This document shows, one piece after another, positions 14,276 to 23,835 of a stretch of 33,374 bases of DNA. The notes below the pieces were generated by a model that was given only the letters and a program-made list of their open reading frames with translations, made no database searches and had not been told where the DNA came from. The stretch is from Anaerolinea thermophila (GTDB taxonomy: Bacteria; Chloroflexota; Anaerolineae; Anaerolineales; Villigracilaceae). Both the position numbers and the translations under genes were made by a program. The DNA lies in the NCBI GenBank assembly GCA_020721605.1, contig DYML01000016.1, positions 1 through 33,374 of the forward strand, written 5' to 3'. The first letter of the stretch is position 1. Each line of letters starts with the position of its first letter.

Positions 14276-16699
14276 ATGGACAAAAAGCCAAGTTATCAGC
14301 AAGCAACTCAAGCCACTGCAAAAGATTTACAAACTGTCGCGCGGAAAATTTCAGTCCAGCAACTATCTCGCCTTTCCCTGCCCGAAGTAGATGCCGTTGT
14401 TGAAATGATCTCCAGGGTTATTCCTGCGGGAAATGTGCCAGGGATGATTTTGAGCGGGCTGGCGCGCCTGCCAGGGCGCCGCATTCCCGCCGCAAAAATG
14501 CAGCAAGATGTAAACGCTTTGTTTAGCGGGGTTGAACAAATTTTAGATAAAGCCGTCTACGGGGCAATCTTTGCTGGTCCCGCCGCTATTATTTGGGGGT
14601 ATCAAAATCTGCTTAAATTGGCGGGCAAAGACCCCGAAACCGCATTCCCAGAAGGCGTATGGCAATTTTATGCTGGGTACGCGCTACGCGAAGACACAGC
14701 CCGCCACACCAACGAAACAGACGGATTCGACACGCTGCTTGACGAACACCATATTTACCTCAGCCCCAGCGACCGCCTCACCGCCTGGCTGATGGCGGCG
14801 GTTACGTGTCTGCATCAATACAGCGCTCTGCTTGAAAATGAATGGCGTGAACGAGTATCTATTTCTCTCATGGAAGAAACAAGCATTCCCCGCGCCAAAC
14901 TGCTGCACCGTGACTGGCAAACTCGCCTCCCCTATCGCCGCGAAGCAGACGCGCCCGAACTGAATTACCCTGCCTATCGGCGTTATAAATTTGATCAATT
15001 TCTAAAAAACGACTTAAATTCTTTGTCGGCTTCTGAACGCCAAAAATGGCTGGAAAAAATGGATTTATTGACGACCCGCGACCTTGCCGCGTATCAGCAT
15101 CAAATGTCTGTTTTGGCTTATCTGGAGCCTGGCTTGTACGGTGAAACCCGCATCCCATTTAATGTGACCGAAACACAAATTGGAATCATCCACCGTCACA
15201 GTTATTATCTCATTCCAATTTGCGAGCCAGGGTCAAACAAACCACTGGACGTACTGACAGCCCGCGCCCAACTTGCAACTTTGTTTCGATCTTCGGCTTC
15301 GTCGCCGACACAATTGGCGGCTTTGGCGCAGGTTCAGCGCTCTGCCCTGCCAGACTTGCGCAACAGGCTCACCCCCATGCTGGTAAATGACTTGGATAAT
15401 TTGCGTTTTGCGCCCATCTTAATTTCAACTGATATTCGCTCGCGGGCGCTGCCACTTTCTGAACTGCGGCAGGCAGAGCGCGGCATTGGCTCACACGCAC
15501 TGACCATCTTCGACACCGGCGAAAGCATTGTTTTTGATCAGTCGCACATTTTTTTTGATGGAGCCTGGGGAACGGCTCTTTCTGAAATTATGACCAACGA
15601 AGCCCTATCTTGGGCGCGTTATTTAAGTATGCTCCCCGCCCCTGTTTTAAGTGATAGCCGCATTTACACCTCACTCACGCTTCAGATGCAAAAAACAGAC
15701 CTGGACTTAATTCAAAAAGCGCCGCGCGTTTCAGTGGAAGCCTGCGCAGAAAATGAAAATATACGACTTAAAGACTGCCTCAGCCTGCGCCGACAGTTCA
15801 AACAGCGAAACGACCTGCTGCAACTCACCATCAACGATCTGTTAATTTTGTACCGCGCCATTCATGCCGTAACTTACAAGCCTTCTCAAAAACTACTTGC
15901 CGAAATAAAACACCTCGCCGCCGCCGAACCAGAAATTGCGGCGGCTCTTCGCCAAATGTTGGAAGAAGCAAGCCGCACCAATCCTGCCATTCTCATCCCC
16001 ATGGATGCCAGCCTCAAAATTCCGCGCGAGCGCATTTACCCGCTCAACATGGAAGTGCCGCTCATTGAGTTAAATTTGCTCAACCTACACGCGCAAACCA
16101 TGAAACTGCTCGCCGCCTACGAAGATTCCACAGAAGACCTGGGCGCCATGTATGCCAGTTTTGATCAATCACAACGCTTGTATCTTGCCTCGCTGGCGGG
16201 GTTTGGCGCAATCCTAACTCGCGCAAAAGAAATTGCCATTCAGGGTGAAAGCGCCAGCGTCGGCGCCATTAAACTACTTGCGCACCTGCCGCTTTCACTT
16301 CAACGCATCTTAGATAAAATCCCTGAGCGATTTGAACTGCTCAACAACATCCTCAAAGGACGTGAGGTATTTTCCAATGTCGGCGCAGTGGCAGAAACCA
16401 GCACATTAACGCGCTTCATCACCGCCAAAGACGATAACACCCAAAAACAACTTGCCTGGGGTGTAATGACTGACGCAAATGGCGTTATGCGTATTTCCCT
16501 GCGCGACTTCCGCCCACATGTAGCAAGCCTGGTTTCCATTGGGCGCAGAGACCTGGCAAATGGAATCACCCAAGACTATCTAAATGCCTATGCCGAAGGC
16601 TTCAACACCTTCGTATCTGACCTATCTAAAATTACACGCGCCAGCAGCAGAAAAACACTACCCTCTGCCAACGCCAAACAACGGAATACACGAAAATGA
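14276..16699 (+). CDS. Large protein of unknown function, possible choline/carnitine-acyltransferase-like
   Basis: An 807-residue soluble protein without signal peptide or membrane helix. The centre resembles CoA-dependent acyltransferases of the carnitine group in the order of its motifs. Around residue 310 lies HRHSYYLIPICEPGSNKPL, followed by a QRSALPDLRNRL segment like the R-x-W-A helix of that family. Then comes DTGESIVFDQSHIFFDG, with a perfect HxxxDG whose His is residue 424, where these enzymes place the catalytic base. This comparison is from memory and is inference. The N-terminal 250 residues (WQFYAGYALREDTARHTNE) and the C-terminal third are unrecognised and mostly helical. ATG 14276 is preferred over an in-frame TTG at 14249, which precedes the -10 box. 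Its stop overlaps the kinase start (ATGA), so the two are translationally coupled. Confidence 0.65.
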   Translation: MDKKPSYQQATQATAKDLQTVARKISVQQLSRLSLPEVDAVVEMISRVIPAGNVPGMILSGLARLPGRRIPAAKMQQDVNALFSGVEQILDKAVYGAIFAGPAAIIWGYQNLLKLAGKDPETAFPEGVWQFYAGYALREDTARHTNETDGFDTLLDEHHIYLSPSDRLTAWLMAAVTCLHQYSALLENEWRERVSISLMEETSIPRAKLLHRDWQTRLPYRREADAPELNYPAYRRYKFDQFLKNDLNSLSASERQKWLEKMDLLTTRDLAAYQHQMSVLAYLEPGLYGETRIPFNVTETQIGIIHRHSYYLIPICEPGSNKPLDVLTARAQLATLFRSSASSPTQLAALAQVQRSALPDLRNRLTPMLVNDLDNLRFAPILISTDIRSRALPLSELRQAERGIGSHALTIFDTGESIVFDQSHIFFDGAWGTALSEIMTNEALSWARYLSMLPAPVLSDSRIYTSLTLQMQKTDLDLIQKAPRVSVEACAENENIRLKDCLSLRRQFKQRNDLLQLTINDLLILYRAIHAVTYKPSQKLLAEIKHLAAAEPEIAAALRQMLEEASRTNPAILIPMDASLKIPRERIYPLNMEVPLIELNLLNLHAQTMKLLAAYEDSTEDLGAMYASFDQSQRLYLASLAGFGAILTRAKEIAIQGESASVGAIKLLAHLPLSLQRILDKIPERFELLNNILKGREVFSNVGAVAETSTLTRFITAKDDNTQKQLAWGVMTDANGVMRISLRDFRPHVASLVSIGRRDLANGITQDYLNAYAEGFNTFVSDLSKITRASSRKTLPSANAKQRNTRK

Positions 16700-18441
16700 A
16701 AGACCCTATGATCGGACAACAACTTGCAAACTTTCGCGTGGAACGCCTGCTTGGACAGGGCGGCATGGCTACCGTCTACTACGGGCGAGACGTAAGCCTT
16801 CAACGCGCCGTCGCCATTAAGGTAATTGATAAACGCTACAGAAGCGACCCAGCCTACACCACGCGCTTCCTTAATGAAGCGCGGATGATGGCAAAATGGC
16901 GGCACGAAAACCTGATTCAAATTTATTATGCGGGCGAACAGCAAGGCTACTCCTACTATGTTATGGAGTATATAGATGGCGAAGACCTTTCAATGGTCAT
17001 GGCAGCCTACGCTGAAGAAAACGCGCTAATGCCCAATAAAGATGTCTTACGAATTGGCAACGCAATTGCCCGCGCGTTAGATTACGCTCACGCACAAGGC
17101 ATCATTCACCGCGACGTAAAACCTTCCAACGTGATGATTGCCAAAGACGGGCGCGTACTGCTGGGAGATTTTGGCATGGCGCTTGAAGTTAGCGACGGTT
17201 CAATGGGCAATATTTTTGGCACACCGCACTACATTTCACCCGAACAAGCCAAACGCTCAGCAGATGCTGTGCCGCAATCGGACTTATATTCGCTGGGGAT
17301 TATTCTCTACGAAGCCCTCAGCGGCGCAGTGCCTTTCGACGACTCATCCCCCGCCAGCATTGCACTCTTGCACATTACTCAAGCCCCGCCGCGCCCACGC
17401 AGCATCAACCCCCAAATCAGTGCGGCAGTTGAAACCGTCATTCTCAAGGCGTTAGATAAAAAACCGCAAAACCGCTACCAATCGGGCGCGCAATTAATGT
17501 CGGCATTGCAAGAGGCATTCAAAGCCTCGGCGCCTAAAATGTCGTTGCCGCCCTTGCCAGTTGGCGCGCCAACCATTGTTCAGGGCAAACAACCCGCCGA
17601 CCCAATGCCAACGCGCCTTGTAACCGATAAAAAAGAGAACCTAAAACCAGCGCCCGCTAAAAATAAAAAAAACAAATGGGTGATCATTCTGCTCCTGCTG
17701 CTGCTCTTGCTGGGGACTGGAGGATGGTTCTGCGCGAAGAGCGGACTCTTCCCAATGGCAGTTGCCGCCGCCCCAACTTTCTCCCCCTCCCCCACCGAAT
17801 CTGCGCTTCAACCTGTTCAACCGACCCAGACATTAATTCCCCCGTCTGCCACCTCAACTGCAAATCCGCCCACCTTTACAGCAACGGCTGCCGCAACTAG
17901 AACCGCAACTGCAACCATCACTGCAACTGCAACTGCAACTGCAACGACTCAACCATCTGCTACTGCAACGATACAGCCGCCCAAGCCCAACCCCACCACA
18001 GAAATGATCGGCGTGCCAACCGTCAAATATCCAAATGGAAACAATCTGACCCTATTTTGGAATGAAACCAGTTTTGTCATGCTTAACCGCTCGCGCGCAT
18101 CACGCAGTTTGTCCGGTTTTACTTTTGAACGCCTCGATCTAAACGACCAGCCAGCCGAAACCCTGCCAGGCTTTCGGCTGGAAAATCATCGTTTTAAATA
18201 TATTCCGGGCAAAAATTGCATCAGCGTTAAATCTTATAAAGATCAAACCCCGCCCTACCTGGACCCGATGGATTGCGCGGGCAGTTATTCGAGTATTATT
18301 CAGCCCGATAAAATAGTAGAACCTGAAATATTCTTTTGGGATATTAAGGAAGGCTCAACCCAATTTCGCGTATTATGGGTTGGAGAAGAAATTGCCCGCT
18401 GTGAAATTGGCGCGGGCGCCTGTGAAATATACATCCCATAA
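16696..18441 (+). CDS. Transmembrane PknB-type Ser/Thr protein kinase
   Basis: A 581-residue Hanks-type kinase. Cytoplasmic catalytic domain, residues 12-275: Gly loop LLGQGGMATVYYG, ATP-binding K42 (AIKVIDK), HRDVKPSN (catalytic loop near 138), DFG at 158 and GTPHYISPEQA in the activation/P+1 segment. All key residues are present, so it should be active. A Lys-rich stretch and one membrane helix of Leu/Ile (about 328-347) follow. Then come an external Thr/Ala/Pro stalk and a C-terminal domain of about 135 residues with four Cys that I do not recognise, probably a sensor. There are no PASTA repeats. The start overlaps the stop of the upstream acyltransferase-like gene, pointing to a joint function. 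Confidence 0.93.
   Translation: MKDPMIGQQLANFRVERLLGQGGMATVYYGRDVSLQRAVAIKVIDKRYRSDPAYTTRFLNEARMMAKWRHENLIQIYYAGEQQGYSYYVMEYIDGEDLSMVMAAYAEENALMPNKDVLRIGNAIARALDYAHAQGIIHRDVKPSNVMIAKDGRVLLGDFGMALEVSDGSMGNIFGTPHYISPEQAKRSADAVPQSDLYSLGIILYEALSGAVPFDDSSPASIALLHITQAPPRPRSINPQISAAVETVILKALDKKPQNRYQSGAQLMSALQEAFKASAPKMSLPPLPVGAPTIVQGKQPADPMPTRLVTDKKENLKPAPAKNKKNKWVIILLLLLLLLGTGGWFCAKSGLFPMAVAAAPTFSPSPTESALQPVQPTQTLIPPSATSTANPPTFTATAAATRTATATITATATATATTQPSATATIQPPKPNPTTEMIGVPTVKYPNGNNLTLFWNETSFVMLNRSRASRSLSGFTFERLDLNDQPAETLPGFRLENHRFKYIPGKNCISVKSYKDQTPPYLDPMDCAGSYSSIIQPDKIVEPEIFFWDIKEGSTQFRVLWVGEEIARCEIGAGACEIYIP
17920..17943 (+). repeat. Hexanucleotide microsatellite in the kinase stalk
   Basis: Four perfect tandem copies of ACTGCA, flanked by degenerate copies over 17870-17975, encode a Thr-Ala dipeptide repeat in the external linker. 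Changes in copy number would alter stalk length without shifting the frame. Confidence 0.8.
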
Positions 18442-18557
18442 AAAATTATTTTTTCATGCAAATATGAGCGCCTTTACAAAAGAAAATATCTTATTCTTCG
18501 CCAAAGGCAAATTCCGCACTGATTGTTTATAGACCAGTTTTTTCAAAAGAGGTATTT

Positions 18558-21500
18558 ATGATTGCACCAAATCTTTCTGTTGATTTTTATGTAGTGGGAA
18601 TTGGCGCATCTGCTGGCGGGTTGGAAGCGCTCGAAAAATTTTTTAGCAACGCGCAACCTGATAGCGGCATGGCGTATGTGGTGATTCAACACCTTTCACC
18701 CGACTACAAAAGTCTGATGGCTGATTTGCTTTCCAGACGAACAGAATTACCCGTGCTGGTTGCCCAAGACGGTATGCTTGTTGAGCCAAATCACGTTTAC
18801 CTCATTCCCCCCAAACAAAGCATTACCATATTTCACCGCAAACTTTTTTTGACCGACCGCGAAACAGGGCTGCTGTATTTACCGATTGACATTTTTTTTC
18901 AATCGCTGGCACAAGACCTGGGAGAAAAAGCCATTGGCGTCATTCTTTCTGGCACTGGCAGTGACGGCTCGCGCGGTTTGCGCGCCATTAAAGAAAATGG
19001 CGGCTTGGTAATAGTTCAAGATGAGAAATCTGCCAAGTTTGATGGAATGCCGCGCAGCGCCATTGCCACCAATCTTGTTGATTATATTTTGCCGCCAGAA
19101 CACATGGCGCGCGAAATGCTCAATTATGTTCAACATCCCTGCCTAATCAGCGACCCGGCGGTAAAGCGCGTTATCTCGCAGGATGATGACAGCCTGAGCA
19201 AAATATTTGCACTCCTGCGCACCAGCAGCAGCGTAGACTTTACTTATTACAAACAGACCACCATGGTGCGGCGAATTGAGCGGCGCATGGGCATTAAGCA
19301 GATTGAAAAATTAAGCGACTATCTTCACTTTTTATACCAAACGCCCTCAGAAGTAAACACACTCTTTCGAGAATTTCTAATTGGCGTTACCCGATTCTTC
19401 CGCGACACAGAAGCATTTGAAGAAGTTAAAAAGGTGGTAATTCCGTCAATTTTTGCAAACAAACATCGCGGCGACACAATCCGCGTTTGGGTGGCGGCAT
19501 GTTCCACAGGTGAAGAGGCTTACTCCATTGCCATTCTCTTAACAGAGTACATGGAGACCACAGGTCATCACATGGACATTAAGGTTTTCGCTACTGATTT
19601 GGATAAGAACGCGCTGGAATTTGCCGGTAAGGGAATTTACCCCGAAAGTATTGCCGAGGATGTCTCTCCCGACTACCTGCAAAATTATTTTGTTAAAAGC
19701 GGCGAGAGTTATTGCGTTTCCAGGCGCGTGCGTGAAATGGTGATCTTTGCCCAACAAAATATTATTACCGACCCGCCCTTCTCAAAAGTAGATTTAATCT
19801 CCTGCCGCAATGTCTTAATTTATTTACAGCCAATCTTGCAAAAGAAGGTGATCTCTGCCTTTCAATTTGGATTAAACCCTGACGGTTTTCTTTTTCTTGG
19901 CACGAGCGAAACCATAGGCGACTCGGATGACTTCTTTCAAAATCGGCACATCAAATGGAAGATTTATCAATACAAAGGCGGGTTTCGCCCATCACTAGAT
20001 GATAATCGTCTGGTGCGCTCGCCAATACCAATTCAACCAGGCTTGGGGCAACGCTATCGTCAGAATCCAGCCGCGCGTGATGATCTACGTCTCATTGAAG
20101 GAATTCAGCGCGGAGTAATTCAGGCATTTTTGTACCCAACCGTGGTGGTAGATGAAAACCAAGACGTGATTTATGTTGCGGGAAATATGGATGCTTATTT
20201 ACGAGTATCAAGCGGCGGAATGTTCAGCGCCAATATTTTAAAGCAGGCACGCGAAGGACTTTCTGTTCCACTCAGCACGGCAATTCACAAGGTATTTAAT
20301 GATCAGCAGGAAATAATTTATAAAAATATCCGCCTGACCGAACAACCTGCCGAAACAAATTTGATAGATATAAGAGTCAAGCCGTTTGTTGAGCCAGCCA
20401 GCCGTCAGAAGATGGCAATCATTCAATTTGTCCCAATCGTACAGTCTCACATCCCTGATACTACCGCAACACAATCATTTGATGTAAACGCCGGCGCACA
20501 ACAGCGGATTCAAGACTTGGAACACGAATTGCAATTTACGCGCGAAAGTCTGCAAGCCACTGTCGAAGAACTGGAAACCTCCAACGAGGAACTGCAAGCC
20601 ACCAACGAGGAGTTGTTTGCATCAAACGAAGAATTACAAAGTACCAATGAAGAACTGCATTCCGTCAATGAAGAACTGATTACAGTGAATGCAGAATATC
20701 ACGCCAAGATACAAGAGCTGACCAAACTTAACGAAGACATTAACAACTTATTAAGCAGCGCCGATATTGGCATCATCTTTCTCGACCGCAATCTGCGCAT
20801 CCGCCTATTTACCCCATCGGTTCAACATGAAATTCATCTGCTTGAACAGGATATTGGGCATCCGATCAACCATGTTACACATACAATTATTAACTGCAAC
20901 CTGGCGCATGAAGCCCAGCAGGTATTAACGACTCTTATGACAAATGAAATGGAAGTGCAGAACACAAACGGGCGCTGGTATCAAATAAAATTTTTACCCT
21001 ATTACACGTTACAACAGCAAGTTGGCGGCGTGGTCATTACCCTATTAGATGTTACTGAGTTTAAACGGGCAAATATGCAGTTAGCCCGCTTGTCTGCCGC
21101 AGTAGAACAAAGCACCGCGTCCATTGTCATCACCGACACAGAAGGCAACATTGAGTATGTCAACCCGCGTTTTACGCAAACCACAGGCTACAGCCTGCAA
21201 GAGGCGCTCGGTAAGAATCCGCGCATTCTAAAAACAGATAAAACCCCACCAGAGACATTTCGTCAATTGTGGGAGACGATTAGCAACGGCAAGGTCTGGA
21301 GCGGAGAATTTATCAATCAAAAGAAAAACGGCGAAATATTCTATGAATACGCCAGCGTATCGCCCATCCTTGATGAAAAAGGCAAAACCACCCAGTACTT
21401 AGCCGTCAAGGAAAACCTGACTGAAAGAAAAACAATGGAAAAAGCGCTGGGTGAAAGTGAACAGCGCTACCGAATGTTATTTGATTCCTTTCCGCAGGGA

Positions 21501-21857
21501 TTGACAGTTGCCGACCGAAATGGAAAAATATTGGAAAGCAACCGCGAAGCCGAGCGTATTTTAGGACTAAAAAAAGAAAGCCAGCAAAAACGCAATATTC
21601 ACGACCCTGAATGGAAAGTTGTCCGCCCTAATAATTCACCCATGCCGCTGGAAGAATACGCTAGTTTCCGCGCGCTAAAAGAAAACAAGATCATTGAAAA
21701 TGTCAAAATGGGCATTATCAAAGAAAATGGGCAAGTCACTTGGATTACCGTATCTGCCGCTCCACTCGGCAAGATCGGCGTTATCATTACCTACAAAGAG
21801 ACAGGCTCCAACCTTGAAGAGAAAAATACAAAAATGTTAGACAGAAAGACAGTATGA
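18558..21857 (+). CDS. CheB-CheR fusion with coiled coil and PAS domains
   Basis: A 1099-residue cytoplasmic signalling protein. Order: CheB methylesterase (about 10-190) with triad S18 (GASAGG), H45 (IQHLSP) and D136 (GSDGSRG), but no receiver domain; CheR methyltransferase (about 215-480) with [13 protein letters not shown] (SAM site) and [11 protein letters not shown]; a long Glu/Asn heptad coiled coil (about 650-730, repeated EELQATNEE-type units); then three PAS domains (about 735-1085). It has no kinase or GGDEF output. In the family, CheB removes and CheR adds methyl groups on receptor glutamates, but no chemoreceptor or CheA is encoded here. In such fusions the pair may modify PAS proteins instead. 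ATG 18558 has AGAGGT upstream. The 3' end overlaps the next gene by ATGA. The 116 bp before it hold no visible promoter or terminator. Confidence 0.92.
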   Translation: MIAPNLSVDFYVVGIGASAGGLEALEKFFSNAQPDSGMAYVVIQHLSPDYKSLMADLLSRRTELPVLVAQDGMLVEPNHVYLIPPKQSITIFHRKLFLTDRETGLLYLPIDIFFQSLAQDLGEKAIGVILSGTGSDGSRGLRAIKENGGLVIVQDEKSAKFDGMPRSAIATNLVDYILPPEHMAREMLNYVQHPCLISDPAVKRVISQDDDSLSKIFALLRTSSSVDFTYYKQTTMVRRIERRMGIKQIEKLSDYLHFLYQTPSEVNTLFREFLIGVTRFFRDTEAFEEVKKVVIPSIFANKHRGDTIRVWVAACSTGEEAYSIAILLTEYMETTGHHMDIKVFATDLDKNALEFAGKGIYPESIAEDVSPDYLQNYFVKSGESYCVSRRVREMVIFAQQNIITDPPFSKVDLISCRNVLIYLQPILQKKVISAFQFGLNPDGFLFLGTSETIGDSDDFFQNRHIKWKIYQYKGGFRPSLDDNRLVRSPIPIQPGLGQRYRQNPAARDDLRLIEGIQRGVIQAFLYPTVVVDENQDVIYVAGNMDAYLRVSSGGMFSANILKQAREGLSVPLSTAIHKVFNDQQEIIYKNIRLTEQPAETNLIDIRVKPFVEPASRQKMAIIQFVPIVQSHIPDTTATQSFDVNAGAQQRIQDLEHELQFTRESLQATVEELETSNEELQATNEELFASNEELQSTNEELHSVNEELITVNAEYHAKIQELTKLNEDINNLLSSADIGIIFLDRNLRIRLFTPSVQHEIHLLEQDIGHPINHVTHTIINCNLAHEAQQVLTTLMTNEMEVQNTNGRWYQIKFLPYYTLQQQVGGVVITLLDVTEFKRANMQLARLSAAVEQSTASIVITDTEGNIEYVNPRFTQTTGYSLQEALGKNPRILKTDKTPPETFRQLWETISNGKVWSGEFINQKKNGEIFYEYASVSPILDEKGKTTQYLAVKENLTERKTMEKALGESEQRYRMLFDSFPQGLTVADRNGKILESNREAERILGLKKESQQKRNIHDPEWKVVRPNNSPMPLEEYASFRALKENKIIENVKMGIIKENGQVTWITVSAAPLGKIGVIITYKETGSNLEEKNTKMLDRKTV

Positions 21858-23425
21858 AAAAACAAGATTTAAACCCCATTAATATGGATTTTTCTGATCT
21901 CAGGCGGCAGGCTGAGAAAATATTACCCGAAGCGGCGCTGCCAGCAATACCGATAAATTCCATTGAAGATGCAGAGCGATTGATCACAGAATTGCAAGTG
22001 CATCAAATTGAGTTGGAATTACAAAACGATGAGCTACGAAAAATGCAGGATCAACTATTTGGTGAAAGGGAAAAATATGCCGACCTCTACAATTTTGCCC
22101 CGGTGGCTTATTTTACGTTTGATGAACGGGATGTAATTTTAGACCTCAATCAGGCTGCCGCCGACCTATTGGGAAATGACCGCAAATTTTTAATAGGGCA
22201 TCCGCTCACACCGTACATCACCCCTGCTTCACTGCAAATATTTATCAGACACCGCCAGCTATCTTTGGAGACAAAAGTTCCACAGGTCTGTGAGTTAATC
22301 ATTCGCTTGCGAAGCGGCTAAACAAGCTGCGTCCATGTGCGGACTGTGGCGCTGGAAACAGCGCCCGATGCGCCGCAGGCTTGGCGTTCAGTGATGACCG
22401 ATATTACTGAAAGAAAATATGCGGAAAATGAATTACAAAAGTTGAACGAACACCTGGCGGCTACCCTTCACGCACTGCCAGACTTGGCATTTGAAACAGA
22501 CCTCAACGGAGTAATTTATGATTACCATGCATCCCGCCCCGAATTGTTATACCTCCCGCCGCAACAATTTATTGGAAAAAAACTCGATGACCTATTACCC
22601 TCAAGCGCCGTTCAAAGTATTAGATCGGCGCTAAAGGAAGCCTCAGAAAAAAGCGTATCTTTTGGCGAAACCTATTCCCTGCCCATTCAAAATAAAACTG
22701 CCTGGTTTGAATTATCTATTGCAGTGGTGGGCGATATAAAGTCCAGCGACAAGCGCTTTATTGTTTTAGCCCGTAATATTACCGACCGCAAAAAAATTGA
22801 AGAAGATCTAACCTTATCGAATAACGCTCTTCAAACTCACATTTTGGCAATTGAACAGTTGCATGACCAATTGCGCGAACAAGCCATCCGTGACCCGCTA
22901 ACGGGATTATTTAATCGGCGGTATTTGCAGGAAACCCTTGACATTGAAGTCTCACGCGCACAACGATCAAACAGCCCAATTGGTTTTATCATCATAGATT
23001 TGGATTATTTTAAGCAAGTCAATGATTCGTATGGACACAAAGCAGGCGACTTGGTGCTGCAAAAACTGGGCGGGCTGATTCTCCGAAACTTACGCATGGG
23101 GGATGTCTCCTGCCGTTATGGCGGCGAAGAATTTACGATTATGATGCCGGGCGCAACGCTAAACATTACTGTTAATCGTGCCGAACACCTATTACGTCAA
23201 ATAAACAAAATGGATATTGAATACCATGGCGCAACAATAAAAATTACAGCATCCATGGGGGTTGCCGTGTTTCCCGACCACGATACAGGCAGCGAGGATG
23301 TATTAATCTGCGCAGACCGCGCTCTTTACCGCGCCAAGTCGCTTGGACGCAATCAGGTCGTTGTATACCAAAATAATAATTACCTGATTAAAAATCCTTT
23401 GACGATAGAAAAACATAAAAAATAG
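21854..23425 (+). pseudogene. PAS-PAS-GGDEF diguanylate cyclase gene interrupted by an in-frame TAA
   Basis: Read as one frame this is a 523-residue cyclase: coiled-coil start (HQIELELQNDELRKMQDQL), PAS 1 (about 75-190), PAS 2 (about 200-320), then GGDEF. Codon 156 (22319-22321) is TAA inside PAS 1, between RLRSG and TSCVHVRTVALE. Homology resumes directly in the same frame, and a single G-to-T change in GAA would explain it. The GGDEF domain looks active: DPLTGLFNRR, metal-binding DLDYFK, catalytic GGEEF at 423-427, and an RMGD inhibitory site five residues before it. The 155-residue N-terminal product would be a half PAS. A GTG at 22337 could in theory restart a PAS-GGDEF product, but has no ribosome binding site. 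The start overlaps the CheB-CheR stop. Sequencing error is possible. Confidence 0.85.
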
Positions 23426-23489
23426 TGGATACCCAGGCGAGCGGCGCAGCAAAATCGTATTGCAAACACCACCCGTTTTTACTTTGAGT

Positions 23490-23822
23490 TTATCCCTCGC
23501 CTTTAAGCAAGCCCATGAATATATTTACCAAGAGGGGTTCAAAATGAGAGCCAGATTGACTGCGAATATATTCAATTACCTCGGCTTTCGACATGGCGGC
23601 GCGATAGGGGCGGTCTGAACTTAACACATCCCAGACATCCACAATGGCAAACAGGCGGGCAAAAAGCGGAATCTCTTCGCCACGCAATCCGCGCGGGTAG
23701 CCGCTGCCATCCCATTTTTCGTGGTGACAATAAGGAATATCCACAGCGTTTTTAAGAAAAGTGATTGGAGAAAGCCTGCGAATCGAAGCGTAGTTTTGCC
23801 ATGACGTGCGCGCGGTGTTCAT
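23490..23822 (-). pseudogene. 3' remnant of an HD-GYP phosphodiesterase gene
   Basis: The 110 codons match only the C-terminal half of an HD-GYP domain: LSPITFLKNAVDIPYCHHEKW, then DGSGYPRGLRGEEIP and LFAIVDVWDVLSSDRPYR, ending normally. The GYP signature is intact. The first half, including the HD metal ligands, and any receiver domain are missing, so c-di-GMP hydrolysis is not expected. It lies 13 bp after the hybrid kinase on the same strand, where a complete response-regulator phosphodiesterase would fit. The kinase stop overlaps an ATGA that opens a seven-codon frame (MSGIGE, stop), perhaps the relic of the original start. A deletion of the 5' part is the simplest reading. The 64 bp to the convergent cyclase gene hold no clear terminator. 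Confidence 0.8.
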
Positions 23823-23835
23823 TCTCCTATGCCGC

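Noticed and set aside
17920-17943. ACTGCA repeat as a phase-variation switch
   Set aside because: The unit is 6 bp, so slippage keeps the frame; it can alter stalk length but not switch the gene off.
22337-23425. Independent PAS-GGDEF gene starting at GTG 22337
   Set aside because: It begins inside a PAS domain, has no Shine-Dalgarno sequence and is in the same frame as the upstream half; a nonsense mutation explains both parts better.
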